Source: CAYFYS01 sp965202905
GTDB taxonomy: Bacteria > Pseudomonadota > Alphaproteobacteria > MPNO01
Assembly (NCBI GenBank): GCA_965202905.1
Contig: OZ241868.1
Location: 2,480,001-2,544,000 of the forward strand
Direction of reading: 5' to 3'
DNA length: 64,000 nucleotides
Shown: one piece after another, positions 38,369 to 45,326 of the stretch
How the letters are laid out: every line of letters begins with the position of its first letter
How positions within the stretch are numbered: position 1 is the stretch's first letter
Translations under genes and position numbers: made by a program
Notes under the pieces: model-generated
Database searches by the model: none
Seen by the model: the letters and a program-made list of their open reading frames with translations, nothing else
What the model was told of the DNA's origin: nothing

Positions 38369-39283
38369 ATGCAGATCTACCTGCCGATCGCCGAAATCTC
38401 CGTCAACGTGTTTCTGTTGCTCGGTCTCGGCGGTGGTGTGGGCTTCCTGTCCGGCCTGTTCGGCGTGGGCGGGGGGTTTCTGATGACTCCGCTTCTGATC
38501 TTCATCGGCGTGCCGCCCGCCGTCGCGGTCGCGACCGAGGCCAACCAGGTCGTTGCGGCCTCGGTCTCGGGCGCGCTTGCCCATTGGCGGCGCGGCAATG
38601 TCGACGTCAAGATGGGTCTGGTGCTGTTGGCCGGCGGCTTCGTCGGGTCCTCGCTCGGGGTGTGGCTGTTCACCTTCCTGCGCGGACTCGGCCAGCTCGA
38701 CTTCGTGATCTCGCTCGCCTATGTCGTCTTCCTCGGCGTCGTCGGCGTCTTGATGGTGGTCGAAAGCGCGCGCGCCTGGCTTCGGTCCCGCCGGCCCGGC
38801 GCCGCGCGGCGCAAGCTTCACCAGCACACCTGGATACATGGCCTGCCGCTCAAGATGCGGTTTCGCGCCTCCAAGCTCTATGTCAGCTCGGTTCCGCCGT
38901 TCTCGGTCGGGCTGTTCGTCGGGGTGCTCGCCGCCATCATGGGGGTCGGCGGCGGGTTCGTGATGGTGCCGGCGATGATCTATCTGCTCGGCATGCCGAC
39001 CTCGATCGTCGTCGGCACCTCGCTGTTCCAGATCGTCTTCGTGACCGCCAACGTGACCTTCCTGCAGGCGCTGAACAACCAGACCGTGGACATCGTGCTG
39101 GCCCTGTTCCTGCTGATCGGCGGGGTGGTCGGCGCCCAGATCGGCGCGCGGTTCTCGGCCAGGCTGCGCGGCGAGCAGTTGCGGATCCTGCTCGGCCTGA
39201 TCGTGCTGGCGGTGTGCTTGCGGGTGGCCTATGGCCTGGTGGCGACGCCGGAGGACATGTTCAGCCTGGGCGCGGTCCGATGA
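38369..39283 (+). CDS. TauE/SafE family sulfite exporter-like permease
   Basis: 304 residues with about 8 TM helices. Two family repeats: GVGFLSGLFGVGGGFLMTPLLIF and FVGVLAAIMGVGGGFVMVPAMIYLLGMP. Probably exports or imports sulfur-containing or organic anions. It overlaps the next gene (TIGR02186) by 4 bp, a pairing typical of alphaproteobacteria. Confidence 0.88.
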   Translation: MQIYLPIAEISVNVFLLLGLGGGVGFLSGLFGVGGGFLMTPLLIFIGVPPAVAVATEANQVVAASVSGALAHWRRGNVDVKMGLVLLAGGFVGSSLGVWLFTFLRGLGQLDFVISLAYVVFLGVVGVLMVVESARAWLRSRRPGAARRKLHQHTWIHGLPLKMRFRASKLYVSSVPPFSVGLFVGVLAAIMGVGGGFVMVPAMIYLLGMPTSIVVGTSLFQIVFVTANVTFLQALNNQTVDIVLALFLLIGGVVGAQIGARFSARLRGEQLRILLGLIVLAVCLRVAYGLVATPEDMFSLGAVR

Positions 39284-40044
39284 GAGGCGCCGGACGCGCG
39301 CGGGGCGTCGGGCGGGGCATCGGGTGGGCGCTGGGCGCGATGCTCGTATGCGGCGGTCCCGCGAGCGCGCCCGGCGCCCTGGTCGTTGATCTGTCGCGCG
39401 ACGAGATCGCGATCACGACCGGATTCGCCGGAACCGAACTGCTGCTGTTCGGCGCCAAGAAGCCCGGCGGCGACGTCGTGGTGGCGATCCGCGGCCCGGC
39501 CCGCGACGAGCGGGTGCAACGGCGCGAGCGGATCGCCGGGGTGTGGGTGAACGGCGCCGCGATGACGTTCCGCGGGCTTCCCGCCTTCTATCGTGTCGCC
39601 TCGACCAGGCCGCTCGAGGCGGTGGCGCCGGAGAAGACGCTGGCCGACCGCCGCATCGGCGTCGAGCGGCTCGCGCTGTCGGCCGCCGCCGACGCCTCCG
39701 GCGAGGTCTCTGCGGCCTATCGCAAGGCGCTGATCCGCAATAAGATCCGCCAGCGGCTCTACGCCTACGACCCGGCGGGGATCGAGGTGATCGGCGACCG
39801 GCTGTTCCGGACCACCGTGATCTTTCCCGCCAACGTCCCGACCGGACCCTACCGGGTGGAGGTCTTCCTGTTCGAACAGGGCCGCGAGATCGGTCGGCGC
39901 GAATCGACGCTGGTCGTCCGCAAGGTCGGCGTCGAGGCCGGGGTCTTCAACTTCGCTCACCAGCAGTCGGCGCTTTACGGGGCGGCGGCGATTCTGATCG
40001 CGCTCGGGTTCGGCTGGCTTGCCGGCGTCATTTTCCGAACCTGA
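39280..40044 (+). CDS. TIGR02186 family membrane-anchored protein
   Basis: 254 residues: N-terminal signal (WALGAMLVCGGPASA), the domain with LVVDLSRDEIAITTGFAGTELLLFGA, and a C-terminal TM helix (AAAILIALGFGWLAGVIF). The family co-occurs with TauE/SafE permeases and probably forms a unit with it. It starts inside the permease stop codon region (ATGA). Confidence 0.85.
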   Translation: MRGAGRARGVGRGIGWALGAMLVCGGPASAPGALVVDLSRDEIAITTGFAGTELLLFGAKKPGGDVVVAIRGPARDERVQRRERIAGVWVNGAAMTFRGLPAFYRVASTRPLEAVAPEKTLADRRIGVERLALSAAADASGEVSAAYRKALIRNKIRQRLYAYDPAGIEVIGDRLFRTTVIFPANVPTGPYRVEVFLFEQGREIGRRESTLVVRKVGVEAGVFNFAHQQSALYGAAAILIALGFGWLAGVIFRT

Positions 40045-40053
40045 CCAGAACGG

Positions 40054-40572
40054 ATGGCAGGCATGAGCAACGAGGTCGCTTCCGAAAACGATAACGGCGC
40101 CGCGCCGCGCCCGGACCGGGTGTTTCTGTGCGTGATCGATGCCAGCGAAGAGGTCCATGTCGCGCTGCGGTTTGCCGCGCTCAGGGCGCTGCGCTCGGGC
40201 GGGCGGGTGGCGCTTCTCTATGTCATCGAGCCGGGCGACTTCCAGCACTGGATGTCGGTCGCCGAGAAGATGCGCGAGGAACGCCGCGAAGAGGCCGAGC
40301 AGGCGCTGCAATCCCGCGCCGCGGAGGTCAACTCGATCACCGGCCAGATGCCGACGCTCTACGTCCGCGAGGGCGATGCGCGCGATGTGATCGTCGCGCT
40401 GATCGAGGAGGAGCCCTCGATCTCGATCCTCGTTCTCGGCGCCGGCGGCGGCGGCAAGGGCCCCGGGCCGCTGGTCTCCTCGCTGGCCGGCAAGCTGTCC
40501 GGCCGGTTCCCGATCCCGATTACGGTCGTCCCCGGCGCCCTCACCGACGAACGGCTCGACGGAGTGGCTTGA
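40054..40572 (+). CDS. Universal stress protein family
   Basis: 172 residues, single UspA domain: VFLCVIDASEEVHVALRFAALRA, SISILVLGAGGGGKGPGPLVSSLAGKLSGRFPIPITVVPG (the G-x2-G-x9-G(S/T)-like nucleotide site). It lies 9 bp after TIGR02186 in the same operon. It is the last ordinary gene before the lasso-peptide island. Confidence 0.85.
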   Translation: MAGMSNEVASENDNGAAPRPDRVFLCVIDASEEVHVALRFAALRALRSGGRVALLYVIEPGDFQHWMSVAEKMREERREEAEQALQSRAAEVNSITGQMPTLYVREGDARDVIVALIEEEPSISILVLGAGGGGKGPGPLVSSLAGKLSGRFPIPITVVPGALTDERLDGVA

Positions 40573-40659
40573 GGGAAATCGGGTAAAGCCGGGGAACGAT
40601 CGGGGGCCGTGTCCGGTTTTCCGAACCGGTCGCGCTCCGGACGGGCCGGCGCGCGTGCA

Positions 40660-40824
40660 TCATGATTCGCCGGGGTAACGATAACCATTCTCCAACGACC
40701 CGGAGTACCGGCCGGATTCCGTCCCCTGGACGCGGCCCGGCTCGCGGATCGTCGGCCGGATCCAGCGCATCGGCTCCGCGCCGCCATCCCTCGCGGGTGG
40801 GGCGCTCTCGAGGATCTTCTTCAC
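40660..40824 (-). CDS. Lasso-peptide precursor P1
   Basis: 54 residues from GTG 40824. The leader carries RWIRPTIREPGRVQGTE, matching the lasso leader pattern (aromatic-x-x-P-x-I...T two residues before the cut). Inferred core SGRYSGSLENGYRYPGES: Ser1, ring acceptor Glu9, Tyr in the tail, C-terminal Ser. It is the only precursor on the minus strand. Its GTG overlaps the stop of an upstream small frame. At the place where related precursors have ATG (MSDGVKK) this one has ATA, so the start is uncertain. Confidence 0.75.
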   Translation of the reverse strand: MKKILESAPPARDGGAEPMRWIRPTIREPGRVQGTESGRYSGSLENGYRYPGES

Positions 40825-41003
40825 GCCGCCCGGTATCGGTCCCGCCCGATCGGCCGCCCGTCGGCCCGATAGCGGCCGATGCGCCCGGGACCGTGAAAGA
40901 TGGACCGTGAAAGATGGGCCGTGGAAGATGGGCCGTGGAAGATGGCCGGCGTTCGGTCGGGATATTCGTGGACCCGGACGCTTGCCTCGACGAAACAGTG
41001 CAT
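40821..41003 (-). CDS. Small hypothetical frame upstream of P1
   Basis: A possible 60-residue product beginning MHCFVEASVRVHEYPD from ATG 41003, with a strong AGAGGAGG ribosome-binding site. It ends exactly in the P1 start (GTGA overlap), which would couple the two. The middle is made of a 14-nt tandem repeat and is not protein-like. It may be a fossil gene start captured by repeats. Confidence 0.3.
   Translation of the reverse strand: MHCFVEASVRVHEYPDRTPAIFHGPSSTAHLSRSIFHGPGRIGRYRADGRPIGRDRYRAA
40891..40946. repeat. 14-bp tandem repeat, four copies
   Basis: Unit CCGTG(A/G)AAGATGG(A/G) and variants at 40891, 40905, 40919 and 40933, upstream of P1. Confidence 0.85.
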
Positions 41004-41110
41004 GACGCCTCCTCTGCGAGGCGACGGCAAACCGGGCGGATCGCAGGGCGCCGGCGCCGGACATAACGCTCGTTGACGATAGTTAGCGACGCCCCGCTTG
41101 ACGCGGCCGG
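41003..41110. repeat. Left copy of an island-flanking repeat
   Basis: About 105 bp (CTGCGAGGCGACGGC...GCGCCGGCGCCGGACAT...TTAGCGACG) that recurs, diverged and with small insertions, in the same orientation at about 56190-56330. The two copies bracket the precursor array. Confidence 0.6.
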
Positions 41111-41265
41111 AGACCGTGTATTAAGGTCTTGCACGGTTCGGGATACTGCGCGACACTGGCCGGGTTGACTGGGTCGGATATCGTGACGCACGGACACCCT
41201 CTCTGCTCTGCGGAGAGCGATGGTGTCGGCGGGTGGAGTGCCTGGCGCAGCGTGAGCGACGACAC

Positions 41266-41487
41266 ATGAACACTACGAATACGAGGTCGCGCCGTGCGGC
41301 GGCGGCCACACCGGCCGAAGCCGGGAAGGAGATCCCCGAGAGCGCCTCCCCCGCGAGGGATGGCGAAGCGGAGCCGACGCGCTGGACCCGGCCGATGATC
41401 GGCGAACCGGGGCGCGTCCAGGAGACGGAATCCGGCCACCGCAGAAGGCCGGAGGAGAGTGGTTATGATAGATCCTCCCCATCATGA
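41266..41487 (+). CDS. Lasso-peptide precursor P2
   Basis: 73 residues from ATG 41266, the longest leader of the set. Leader end RWTRPMIGEPGRVQETE; inferred core SGHRRRPEESGYDRSSPS with Ser1, Glu9, a tail Tyr and C-terminal Ser. It is in frame and intact. It stands at the head of the hydroxylase-sulfotransferase genes and is therefore probably the ancestral precursor. Upstream TTGACG (41098-41103) is a possible -35. Confidence 0.82.
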   Translation: MNTTNTRSRRAAAATPAEAGKEIPESASPARDGEAEPTRWTRPMIGEPGRVQETESGHRRRPEESGYDRSSPS

Positions 41488-41503
41488 CGCACAGCCGCCC
41501 TCG

Positions 41504-42331
41504 ATGTGCGGAGAGCGCGATGTCGGCCCGGTGGACGCCGCGCCGGTAGACGTCCCGATGGACGCCGCGCCGGTGGACGTCCCGGTGGACGCCGCGCCGG
41601 TAGACGTCCCGATGGACGCCGCGCCGGTGGACGTCCCGGTGGACGCCCCGCCGGTAGACGTCCCGATGGACGCCGCGGCGCTCCGCGACCAGGCGACGCT
41701 GCTTCGCATGCCTCGCGCTCGCAAGCCGGCCACCATCCGCGACCTCGGCCCGGTGGACGCCTCGACGCTCCGCGACCAGGCGGCGCGGCTTCCCGATCGG
41801 CTGTGGGGCATCGAGGACGGCTTCAAGAGCAACCGCTATTTCTGCTTCCATCATACCCAGCACATCATCTTCCGGTTCATCCCGGGCAACCACGATCCGC
41901 GGCGCTTCTATTCGGAGCCGATCTGGACCGTCTGGCAGACCTGGCTGCTGCCGGTGATGCGCCGGGCGGTGGAGCCCTACGGCTTCGTCGACCCGGTCTA
42001 TCCCAAGGCGATGCTGGCCCGGCTCATGGCCGGCCACGGGATCGACGTCCACACCGACGGGAAAGGGGATAATGGATCGCACCCGCTGGTCCACAAGGTA
42101 CACGTACCTTTGCAGACCGACCCCGAGGCGGTGATGGAGATCGCCGGCGAACGCTTCCATCTGGCGCCGGGCCGCGCCTGGGAAATCAACAATCTCGTCG
42201 GCCACGGCGCCTTCAACGGCGGCCGGCGGGACCGTATCCATCTGATCTTCGAGGTGTTCGACGGCGCGGCGGTCGACAGCGCCCCGTTCGATGACGCCCC
42301 GGCGGGCGAAGACCTGCGCGATGGCCGGTGA
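41504..42331 (+). CDS. Aspartyl/asparaginyl beta-hydroxylase-like dioxygenase
   Basis: 275 residues from ATG 41504 (in-frame starts at 41459/41465 lie inside P2). Residues ~10-54 are five 9-residue repeats (V/M-D-A-A-P-V-D-V-P). The Asp_Arg_Hydrox-type double-stranded beta helix follows: VHKVHVPLQTDPE, PGRAWEINNLVGHGAFNGG and RIHLIFEV, carrying the likely iron His ligands and the 2-oxoglutarate-binding Arg. The family hydroxylates Asp/Asn, and a dioxygenase of this general kind tailors the lasso peptide canucin. Here Asp or Asn of a core or tail is the suggested substrate. Broken copies occur at 50.7, 52.5 and 62.3 kb. Confidence 0.82.
   Translation: MCGERDVGPVDAAPVDVPMDAAPVDVPVDAAPVDVPMDAAPVDVPVDAPPVDVPMDAAALRDQATLLRMPRARKPATIRDLGPVDASTLRDQAARLPDRLWGIEDGFKSNRYFCFHHTQHIIFRFIPGNHDPRRFYSEPIWTVWQTWLLPVMRRAVEPYGFVDPVYPKAMLARLMAGHGIDVHTDGKGDNGSHPLVHKVHVPLQTDPEAVMEIAGERFHLAPGRAWEINNLVGHGAFNGGRRDRIHLIFEVFDGAAVDSAPFDDAPAGEDLRDGR
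41531..41665. repeat. 27-bp in-frame tandem repeat, five copies
   Basis: Units start at 41531, 41558, 41585, 41612 and 41639, alternating GTG and ATG as first codon. They encode 9-residue acidic/proline repeats at the hydroxylase N-terminus and keep the frame. Confidence 0.95.
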
Positions 42332-43193
42332 TGGCGCGGCGCCTGTCTACGGCGCGCGGCGCGACCTGCGGAAGGCGGTCACCACCCATCTGTTCGGCCT
42401 GTGTCCGAACAACAGCGGCTCGACCTTTCTCAACCGGGCGCTGGCGACCAGCCGGGCCACCTGGAACCTGCCGAACGAGGGTCAGTGGATGCCCGGCTAT
42501 GGCGGCCCGGTTCTCGGCAGAGGCGGGCTGACCGGCGCCATAAAGATCTGGGCCAGCCGGCAGTGCTGGCTGGACATACTGACCGACCCCGCCGCCTATG
42601 ATTGGGAGCGTTGCCGCAAGGCGTGGTACTTCCAGGCGTTCGCCAGGGATGCGCGGGCCTCGGTGTTCGTCACCAAGGCGCCGCCGATGCTGCTCTATGC
42701 GGGGGAGTTGGCGCGGCATTTCCGAAACGCGAAGTTCTGGATCATGGTGCGCAACCCCTATGCCGTGTGCGAGGGGATCTGCCGCAGCCTCGCCGGGTCG
42801 GCGGTGGCGCGCCGCCTGCCTCTGGCGGAGGCGGCGGCGCGCCATGTCGTCGCCTGCTTCGCGCATCAACGGCGCAACGTGGAGGCCCTTGGCGATCGAA
42901 GCATCTTCTTCACCTACGAGACCCTGTGCGCCGAGCCGGAGCGGGTGGCGCGGCAGTTCCACGCCCTCGCGCCGGCGCTCGACGATCTGGTGTTGCGCCA
43001 GCGCTTGCGGGTGGGGCGCTACGACGAGACGCTCACCGACATGAACGCCCGCCAGATCGCCCGGCTGGACGACGAACGGATCGCGCTGTTCAGCCGGGTG
43101 TTCCGGGAGCATCGGGAGGTGTTCGACTATTTCGGCTACGAGATCCGCCCCCCGGCGGCGGCTGTCGAGAACATTCCGAGTCATCCGGCATAG
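42321..43193 (+). CDS. Sulfotransferase family protein 1
   Basis: 290 residues from ATG 42321 (an alternative ATG is at 42291). 5'-phosphosulfate loop CPNNSGSTFLNRAL (~28-41) and a 3'-phosphate motif FWIMVRNPYAVCEGICRSL, so PAPS-dependent. Start overlaps the hydroxylase stop by 11 bp, which points to one transcript with P2 and the hydroxylase. In this setting the acceptor is probably the peptide, with the conserved core Tyr the best candidate. That is inference. Confidence 0.8.
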   Translation: MAGDGAAPVYGARRDLRKAVTTHLFGLCPNNSGSTFLNRALATSRATWNLPNEGQWMPGYGGPVLGRGGLTGAIKIWASRQCWLDILTDPAAYDWERCRKAWYFQAFARDARASVFVTKAPPMLLYAGELARHFRNAKFWIMVRNPYAVCEGICRSLAGSAVARRLPLAEAAARHVVACFAHQRRNVEALGDRSIFFTYETLCAEPERVARQFHALAPALDDLVLRQRLRVGRYDETLTDMNARQIARLDDERIALFSRVFREHREVFDYFGYEIRPPAAAVENIPSHPA

Positions 43194-43230
43194 GTCCCCT
43201 GCTGTTTGTCCGCCTCTGTTGTTGTCGCCG

Positions 43231-43338
43231 CGTGAACCGGGCTGCGTCCAGGAGACGGAAAGCGGCTACCACCGGGGGCCGTTCGAGGGTGCTTATACCA
43301 ACCCCACAGGCAGAGATACGGGAGAAACATTCTCATAG
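43231..43338 (+). pseudogene. Lasso-precursor remnant P3
   Basis: The frame reads REPGCVQETE and then a 25-residue core that starts SGYHRGPFE (Ser1, Glu9), has Tyr soon after and ends ...ETFS before TAG at 43336. The leader upstream of REPG, including W-x-x-P, is missing and no good start codon is present. It shows that a full precursor once stood between sulfotransferase 1 and the kinase. Confidence 0.7.
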
Positions 43339-43472
43339 CGCACGCTCATGGCGCACGGCCGTCCTCCGCGGCGGGCGGTGCGTGCGCCCGGGTCGGCCGG
43401 GGCTTGCTTTTGCGCCGCGCCCGGGGATATGATCCGCGCGCTTCGCCCTTCCCGACAATACGTCTCGCCCGG

Positions 43473-43502
43473 CATACGGTTGACATCGACATACGGTTGA
43501 CA
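43473..43502. repeat. 13-bp direct repeat upstream of the kinase gene
   Basis: CATACGGTTGACA at 43473-43485 and again at 43490-43502, 17 bp start to start, just before the kinase ATG. It could be a regulator site or duplicated -35 boxes. Confidence 0.6.
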
Positions 43503-43510
43503 GACGGCCC

Positions 43511-44440
43511 ATGAGTACCGACAGCTACACCGCCTACGGCCTGCACATCCGCTCCGAGCTTGCGCTGCACTTTCCGCCGGCCGATCCGGCGATGGCCGCC
43601 ACGGCCGCCGATGTGACGGTTCGTCTCGGCGCGGCGCCCGCCGCCCTGCCTGCCCCGGCCGACAGCCTGGGGTTCTGGCAGACCGCCCCCGGCGCCTTTC
43701 TGCTCGACGTGCAGGGGGTCGCCCGCTATCTGGTCAGCGACGGTCGCGACATCCTGGTCGATCCTTCGCCGCAGGCGGGGGACCGGGATCTCGGGGTCTT
43801 TCTGGCGGGTTCGGCGATGGGGGCGCTGCTCCAGCAGCGGGGGGTGACGACCCTGCACGCCAGCGCCATCCGGACCGAGGGCGGCGCTGCGTTCTTCCTC
43901 GGCCATTCGGGGGCCGGCAAGTCGACGCTGGCGGCGGCCATGCAGCGGCGCGGCTACGCGCTGCTGGCCGATGACGTCACTGCGCTGTCGTGGGACGCCG
44001 GCGGCCGACCGCAGGTGCTGTCGGCCGCCCCCGGGGTCAAGCTGTGGGCCGACGCGCTGAAAGCGCTGAGCCTCGACGGGCGTGAGCGTGAGCGGATACG
44101 GGACGGCATAGAGAAGTACCGGGTATCGCCGGGCGGTTTCTGCGCTGCGCCGCAGCGTCCTTGCGCCGCCTTCGTCCTGGGCGGGCACAACCGGGACGAG
44201 TTCGAGACGACGACCCTGGGGCGCCGGGACGCCTGCCGTGCGCTGACGACGTTCACCTACCGCCCCCGTTATCGGCGCGGTCTGGGGCAGACGCTGTCGC
44301 ATTTTCGTATGACGACGGCGCTGGCGAAGCAGACGCCGGTGATCCGGGTGACGCGGCCGTCGGGCCTGTCGCGCATCGAGATGCTGGCGGACCGGATCGA
44401 GACGGCGCTGCAAGCGCCGGAGCAGGCGGTGGCGGGCTGA
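43511..44440 (+). CDS. HprK-like kinase of lasso-peptide clusters
   Basis: 309 residues. P-loop GHSGAGKST at 131-139 with LHASAIRTEGGAAFFL before it and LLADDVTALSW after, the arrangement of HPr-kinase/PEPCK-like proteins. There are no PTS genes here. In paeninodin-type clusters an HprK homologue phosphorylates the C-terminal Ser of the precursor, and all precursors in this window end in Ser. Followed after 10 bp by sulfotransferase 2. Confidence 0.85.
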   Translation: MSTDSYTAYGLHIRSELALHFPPADPAMAATAADVTVRLGAAPAALPAPADSLGFWQTAPGAFLLDVQGVARYLVSDGRDILVDPSPQAGDRDLGVFLAGSAMGALLQQRGVTTLHASAIRTEGGAAFFLGHSGAGKSTLAAAMQRRGYALLADDVTALSWDAGGRPQVLSAAPGVKLWADALKALSLDGRERERIRDGIEKYRVSPGGFCAAPQRPCAAFVLGGHNRDEFETTTLGRRDACRALTTFTYRPRYRRGLGQTLSHFRMTTALAKQTPVIRVTRPSGLSRIEMLADRIETALQAPEQAVAG

Positions 44441-44450
44441 GGGTCGGGCG

Positions 44451-45326
44451 GTGTCGATCGTCTGGATCGCGGCCTATCCCAAATCCGGCAGCACGTGGCT
44501 GCGGACGATGTTGACCAACTATCTGCGCCCGGACGACGAGCCGGCTTCGATCAACGACCTGTTGGGCGGCGTGGGCGACAGCAGCCGGGTGATGTTCGAC
44601 GATATGCTGGGGCCGGTCTCGTCCGACATGACGGAGGACGAGGTGCTGCGCTGTCGCCCGTTGTTCCAGGAGTTGCTGGCCGCGGAGCGTCCCCATCCCA
44701 CCTTCTACAAGACGCACGAAGCTTGGCTGCGCGGTCCCGGCGGCGCGCCGGTGTATTCCCGCGCGGCGGCGGCCGGCGCGGTCTATCTGGTGCGCAACCC
44801 GCTGGATGTGGCCGTGTCCTACGCGCACCACCTGAACCAGCCCGTCGATGAGACCATCGGACGGATGGACGATCCCGACAGCTATGAATGGGGCGGCAGG
44901 AGCCGGATCACGCACACCCTGCCGCAGCGCATGCTCACCTGGAGCGGGCAGGTGTCGAGCTGGCTGGACCAGGAAGAGATCCCTCTGCACGTCGTGCGCT
45001 ACGAGGACATGCTGGCGGCCACCGTCGACACGCTCGGCGGGATCGTCCGCTTCGCCGGGCTGGATGTCGACGCCGCCCGGCTGGGCCGGGCGGTGGACCA
45101 CGCGTCGTTCGAGCGGTTGCAGGCGCAGGAGGCGGATTCCGGGTATCGGGAGAAGCCGACGAGCGCGCGGCCCTTCTTCCGCAGCGGGGTTGCGGGCGGC
45201 TGGCGCGAGTCGCTCGGCGAGGATCAGGTGCGGCGTCTGCTGGCTGCGCACGGGTCGGTCATGGAGCGGTTCGACTATCGGCGCGAGGCCGAGTCGTTTC
45301 TGTCGAACGGCGAGGGCCGCCGATGA
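44451..45326 (+). CDS. Sulfotransferase family protein 2
   Basis: 291 residues from a GTG start. Classic Sulfotransfer_1: AAYPKSGSTWLRTML (PAPS loop, residues 7-21), VYLVRNPLDVAVSYAHHLN (3'-phosphate site), and the C-terminal FFRSGVAGGWRESLGE. It is not closely similar to sulfotransferase 1. It overlaps the cyclase gene by ATGA, so kinase, sulfotransferase 2 and cyclase form one operon. Likely acts on the lasso peptide or its precursor; acceptor unknown. Confidence 0.85.
   Translation: MSIVWIAAYPKSGSTWLRTMLTNYLRPDDEPASINDLLGGVGDSSRVMFDDMLGPVSSDMTEDEVLRCRPLFQELLAAERPHPTFYKTHEAWLRGPGGAPVYSRAAAAGAVYLVRNPLDVAVSYAHHLNQPVDETIGRMDDPDSYEWGGRSRITHTLPQRMLTWSGQVSSWLDQEEIPLHVVRYEDMLAATVDTLGGIVRFAGLDVDAARLGRAVDHASFERLQAQEADSGYREKPTSARPFFRSGVAGGWRESLGEDQVRRLLAAHGSVMERFDYRREAESFLSNGEGRR

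Noticed and set aside
41459..41503. Hydroxylase start at 41459 or 41465
   Set aside because: These codons lie inside P2, and the following bases match the non-coding hairpin found after other precursors; ATG 41504 is preferred.
43511..44440. Genuine HPr kinase/phosphorylase of the PTS
   Set aside because: No PTS genes are nearby, and the gene lies between sulfotransferases and a lasso cyclase; the length and P-loop fit the lasso-cluster HprK-like group better.
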